Source: CAYSBK01 sp964429265 (lineage in GTDB: Bacteria; Planctomycetota; Phycisphaerae; Sedimentisphaerales; Anaerobacaceae). Taken from it: a DNA stretch of 8,937 nucleotides. The notes under the pieces are model-generated. The model ran no database searches. It saw nothing but the letters and a program-made list of their open reading frames with translations, and was not told the origin of the DNA. This document shows positions 6,719-8,937 of this stretch, in pieces; the first letter of the stretch is position 1, and each line of letters starts with the position of its first letter. Where the stretch lies: NCBI GenBank assembly GCA_964429265.1, contig CAYSBK010000095.1, positions 1 through 8,937 on the forward strand. The letters are read 5' to 3'. The position numbers and the translations under genes are program-made.

Positions 6719-6886
6719 AATGAAGAAATGCTAACCGTCCCCCGCCAATCAGGCAAGCTCAAAACGACCCGTGCCCCCGGCGGGGGCCAATCCGTCGAGG
6801 TCCCTGCGGCCTGCGAGTTTTTGCTTGCTTTTTGGGACCGCTGGAGTAGATTTGTGGAATAAGGCTCTGACGACAGGAGACGAAAA
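6719..6886. promoter_or_regulatory. Divergent control region between aroDE and the dehydroquinate operon
   Basis: These 168 bases must hold the promoters for both directions. On the plus strand, TTGGGA (6832-6837) and TGGAAT (6855-6860) are 17 bases apart, and TTGCTT (6825-6830) and TAGATT (6847-6852) are 16 apart. Each is only a partial match to sigma-70 sites. A hairpin, GCCCCC (6773-6778) with GGGGGC (6782-6787) and a three-base loop, lies near the middle, within the likely aroDE leader. It could be an operator or leader element; no known repressor site or riboswitch was recognised. Confidence 0.4.
6875..6879 (+). promoter_or_regulatory. Strong Shine-Dalgarno of the aldolase-type synthase gene
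   Basis: AGGAG at 6875-6879 lies seven bases before the ATG at 6887. It is the best ribosome binding site in the window and fixes the start of the 264-residue synthase. The neighbouring genes mostly have weak or absent sites. Confidence 0.8.
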
Positions 6887-7681
6887 ATGATAGGTAAGAG
6901 GATAAGACTTGAAAGAATAATAGACCGCAACTCCGGCAGGACCGTTATCATCCCGATGGACCACGGCGTGACGGTCGGACCCATCCCCGGCCTGGAGGAT
7001 ATGCGACAGACCATCAGCAAGGTCGTGGCGGGCGGGGCAAACGCCATCCTTATGCATAAGGGAATCGTGCGTGCGGGCCACCGCGGAACCGGAAAAGACG
7101 TCGGTCTTATCATACACCTTTCCGGCAGCACTTCTATGAGCCCCGACCCGAACGCCAAGGAACTGGTCTGCACGGTTGAGGAAGCCATAAGGCTCGGTGC
7201 CGACGCCGTCTCGGTCCACATCAACTTGGGCGCTGAAACCGACAAGGAGATGCTGCGGCAACTGGGCTTCATAAGCGAGCGATGCCTTCAGTGGCAGATG
7301 CCGCTTGTGGCGATGATGTACACCCGCGGGCCGAAGATTAAGGATGAATTCGACCTTGAAAACGTAAAGCACGCCGCACGTGTCGGGGCCGAGCTCGGCG
7401 CCGACATAGTAAAGTGCGTTTACACCGGCAGCGTGGAGTCATTCAGGGAAGTGGTCAGGGGTTGCCCCGTGCCGGTAGTCATAGCGGGCGGGCCGAAGAT
7501 GAGCAGCAACGAGGAGATATTCAGGATGGTCGAGGGCGCCCTGAAGGCCGGTGCTGCCGGTGTTTCTATAGGGCGAAATGCTTTTCAGCACGAAAAGCCC
7601 GACAGGATGGTCGCGGCGCTTGCGAAGATGGTCCACGAAAACGCCACCGTCGAGCAGGCCGAGGCCGTTTTACAGCAATAA
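6887..7681 (+). CDS. aroA': 2-amino-3,7-dideoxy-D-threo-hept-6-ulosonate (ADH) synthase, archaeal-type
   Basis: This class I aldolase-like enzyme joins L-aspartate 4-semialdehyde with 6-deoxy-5-ketofructose 1-phosphate to give ADH, the first committed compound of the alternative route to 3-dehydroquinate. The 264 residues form one TIM-barrel domain of the DeoC/FbaB/LacD superfamily. Visible motifs are IPMDHGVTVGP (22-32, D25), HLSGSTSMSPDPNAKE (77-92), VEEAIRLGADAVSVHINLG (97-115), MYTRGP (144-149, Y145) and IVKCVYTG (174-181, Schiff-base lysine K176). The Asp-Tyr-Lys spacing fits Methanocaldococcus jannaschii MJ0400 as I recall it. The sugar-phosphate-binding end is AGGPK plus VSIGRNAF (226-233). 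The next gene, 26 bases on, encodes the following enzyme, which settles the function better than sequence alone. Alternatives are a fructose-bisphosphate aldolase or LsrF, both less likely given the ADH-synthase-like DPN segment and the context. The first codons are unusually rich in AGG, AGA and ATA. Confidence 0.92.
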   Translation: MIGKRIRLERIIDRNSGRTVIIPMDHGVTVGPIPGLEDMRQTISKVVAGGANAILMHKGIVRAGHRGTGKDVGLIIHLSGSTSMSPDPNAKELVCTVEEAIRLGADAVSVHINLGAETDKEMLRQLGFISERCLQWQMPLVAMMYTRGPKIKDEFDLENVKHAARVGAELGADIVKCVYTGSVESFREVVRGCPVPVVIAGGPKMSSNEEIFRMVEGALKAGAAGVSIGRNAFQHEKPDRMVAALAKMVHENATVEQAEAVLQQ

Positions 7682-7707
7682 AAACGGATGGACCGCCAGG
7701 TAGAACA

Positions 7708-8703
7708 ATGAAAAAGCTCTGGGTGAACGCGGACCCATACAACAAGGACGTCGTGATAGCGGCGCTGGAAAGCGGTGCCGACGCGGTAGTTGTGCCCGAT
7801 GGCAAGACCGAGACGGTTCGGCAGTTCGGCAGGATAAAGACCATCGAAAAGGCCGGCGACATCAAGCCCGGCGTGGACGTGGAGTTTATCGACATCAAAG
7901 GCAAGGCCGACGAGGATACCGCTGCCGCCGTGGCGCCCGGCAAAATCGTGGTGCTGCGAATGCTCGACTGGACGATCATCCCCATTGAAAATCTGCTTGC
8001 CAGGCGAGGCAAGAACATTATCGTGCAGGTCGAAAACAGCAACCAGGCGAAGCTTATGGTCGAAATCCTCGAAAAAGGCGTCGACGGCGTACTGCTCAAT
8101 ACCGCGGACCTCAACGAGATAAAAAGGACCGCCGAGATAATCCAGGGTATCACTGAGAGGGTTGAACTCGTGGCCGCCACAGTGAAAACGATCAGGCAGC
8201 TCGGGATGGGCGACCGCGCGTGTCTTGATACCTGTACGCAGATGTCACCGGGCCAGGGGATGCTGGTGGGCAACACGGCCTCCGGGTTCTTCCTCGTGCA
8301 CTCGGAGACGATTGAGAATCCTTACGTCGCCGCCCGGCCGTTCCGGGTAAATGCCGGTGCCGTGCACGCCTACACGCTGGTGGCCGGCGGCAAAACGAAA
8401 TACCTGGCCGACCTCAAGGCCGGCGACGAGGTGCTGCTGGTCGACGCCGAAGGCAAGAGCCAGATTGCATACCTTGGCAGAAACAAGATCGAGAAACGGC
8501 CGATGATGCTCATTGAAGCCGAAGCCGAGTCAACGCCCGTCAGTCTGGTTATGCAGAACGCCGAAACCATCCGCCTGGTAGCACCGGACGGCAAAGCAGT
8601 CTCCGTCACGACTTTGAAACCCGGCGACAAGGTCCTGGCCCACATCGAAAAGGCCGGCAGGCATTTCGGCATTAAGGTCGATGAAACGCTGATCGAAAGA
8701 TAA
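7708..8703 (+). CDS. aroB': 3-dehydroquinate synthase II (NAD-dependent, archaeal-type)
   Basis: The enzyme oxidatively deaminates ADH with NAD and cyclises the product to 3-dehydroquinate, replacing the usual AroB. It is unrelated in sequence to AroB. The 331-residue protein begins MKKLWVNADPYNKDVVIAAL and carries the family hallmarks: VQVENSNQAKLMVE (106-119), VDGVLLNT (125-132), GDRACLDTC (168-176), GQGMLVGNTASGFFLVHSE (182-200) and RPFRVNAGAVHAYT (210-223). It is slightly shorter than M. jannaschii MJ1249 (about 360) but looks complete. The open frame runs back to 7414 inside the previous gene. ATG 7708 was chosen because it follows AGGT at 7698-7701, leaves a 26-base gap and gives the family N-terminus. 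It is almost certainly co-transcribed with the ADH synthase, and the divergent aroDE uses its product. A GriH-like role in 3-amino-4-hydroxybenzoate formation is an alternative for this family, but no such pathway genes are nearby. Confidence 0.95.
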   Translation: MKKLWVNADPYNKDVVIAALESGADAVVVPDGKTETVRQFGRIKTIEKAGDIKPGVDVEFIDIKGKADEDTAAAVAPGKIVVLRMLDWTIIPIENLLARRGKNIIVQVENSNQAKLMVEILEKGVDGVLLNTADLNEIKRTAEIIQGITERVELVAATVKTIRQLGMGDRACLDTCTQMSPGQGMLVGNTASGFFLVHSETIENPYVAARPFRVNAGAVHAYTLVAGGKTKYLADLKAGDEVLLVDAEGKSQIAYLGRNKIEKRPMMLIEAEAESTPVSLVMQNAETIRLVAPDGKAVSVTTLKPGDKVLAHIEKAGRHFGIKVDETLIER

Positions 8704-8722
8704 TCGCCGAATGCCGCGGTGT

Positions 8723-8937
8723 TCAGGCTTCCCCGAGGGCTGTGGGCCTGTACGACAACAGCACGCGAGCTGTCTCGCCGGCTGTGCCGGCCTGAGCGGA
8801 GGTTGCTGCGAAGCCCTGGCGGCGGATTTGTTCTGCGACCCGGCGGCAAAGCATCCGGGTCTGGGTGGTGTTAAAGGCGCCGGTATCAATATCCAGGGCT
8901 CTGCCGAAGGTGCCCTCCAGCCTTTCCATTGCGGCCT
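8723..8937 (-). CDS. C-terminal part of an unrecognised protein, running off the right edge
   Basis: This minus-strand frame is open from the window edge to a TGA at 8723-8725, giving at least 70 residues. A methionine codon at 8929 lies within it, but the frame stays open to the edge, so the true start is probably outside. The visible part has a mixed helix/strand look: LEGTFGRALDIDTGAFNTTQ, a basic stretch CRRVAEQIRRQGF, and a final strand RVLLSYRP. I do not recognise the family. Its stop is only 19 bases from the 3-dehydroquinate synthase stop, so the two genes converge with almost no gap, and no terminator was seen there. Other frames here give lower-quality, proline/alanine-rich translations. 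It is likely a real gene end, but this is not proven. Confidence 0.5.
   Translation of the reverse strand, partial: AAMERLEGTFGRALDIDTGAFNTTQTRMLCRRVAEQIRRQGFAATSAQAGTAGETARVLLSYRPTALGEA

Noticed and set aside
6887..7681. Fructose-bisphosphate aldolase or autoinducer-2 aldolase (LsrF)
   Set aside because: The fold is shared, but the DPN-containing segment, the Asp-Tyr-Lys spacing and the adjacent dehydroquinate synthase II gene all favour ADH synthase.
7414..7707. Upstream extension of the 3-dehydroquinate synthase II frame
   Set aside because: These codons overlap the ADH synthase gene in another frame and give an arginine/glycine-rich translation unlike the family. The family N-terminus begins at 7708.
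8370..8889. Two other minus-strand open frames opposite the end of the dehydroquinate synthase gene
   Set aside because: They overlap conserved coding sequence and have low-complexity translations. The frame ending at 8723 is better formed.
1..8937. tRNA, rRNA, CRISPR, insertion sequence or attachment sites
   Set aside because: No cloverleaf, regularly spaced repeats, transposase motifs or terminal inverted repeats with target duplications were seen on either strand.

Overview
The window looks like a chromosomal segment of a GC-rich Gram-negative bacterium, most likely a planctomycete, perhaps in or near Phycisphaerae. Three things point that way: genes for lipopolysaccharide synthesis and export (a KdsC-type phosphatase and a very large LptC/LptA-like protein), an RNase E/G gene directly after a radical-SAM-linked DUF2344 gene, and a fused AroD-AroE enzyme next to archaeal-type genes for making 3-dehydroquinate. 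The lineage is an inference from gene content. No rRNA, tRNA, CRISPR array, insertion sequence or phage gene is visible. Almost every base is coding, and no gene-free gap exceeds about 220 bases.

Left part (1-5107, plus strand). A strong intrinsic terminator at 14-52 closes an upstream unit whose gene lies outside the window. A possible promoter then precedes a same-strand run of four genes: DUF2344 protein (219-866), ribonuclease E/G (903-2429), KdsC-like 3-deoxy-D-manno-octulosonate 8-phosphate phosphatase (2481-3002) and a 692-residue membrane-anchored protein with several LptA/OstA-like beta modules (3029-5107). The first two genes belong to RNA metabolism or are of unknown role. The last two belong to outer-membrane lipopolysaccharide: KdsC finishes Kdo synthesis, and the LptC/LptA-like protein probably helps carry the finished lipid across the periplasm.

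Right part (5156-8703). A bifunctional type I 3-dehydroquinate dehydratase/shikimate dehydrogenase (minus strand, 5156-6718) is divergent, across a 168-base control region, from a two-gene operon on the plus strand. That operon encodes 2-amino-3,7-dideoxy-D-threo-hept-6-ulosonate synthase (6887-7681) and 3-dehydroquinate synthase II (7708-8703). Together the three proteins would take L-aspartate semialdehyde and 6-deoxy-5-ketofructose 1-phosphate through 3-dehydroquinate to shikimate. This bypasses the usual DAHP synthase and AroB steps. The module is the most notable content here: an archaeal-type entry into the pathway joined to a fused enzyme of the kind known from plants and chlamydiae.

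Right edge (8723-8937, minus strand). The C-terminal end of an unrecognised gene converges on the 3-dehydroquinate synthase gene and runs off the window.

I see no obviously new defence or mobile system. The best candidates for follow-up are the LptC/LptA-like fusion and the hybrid aromatic pathway.
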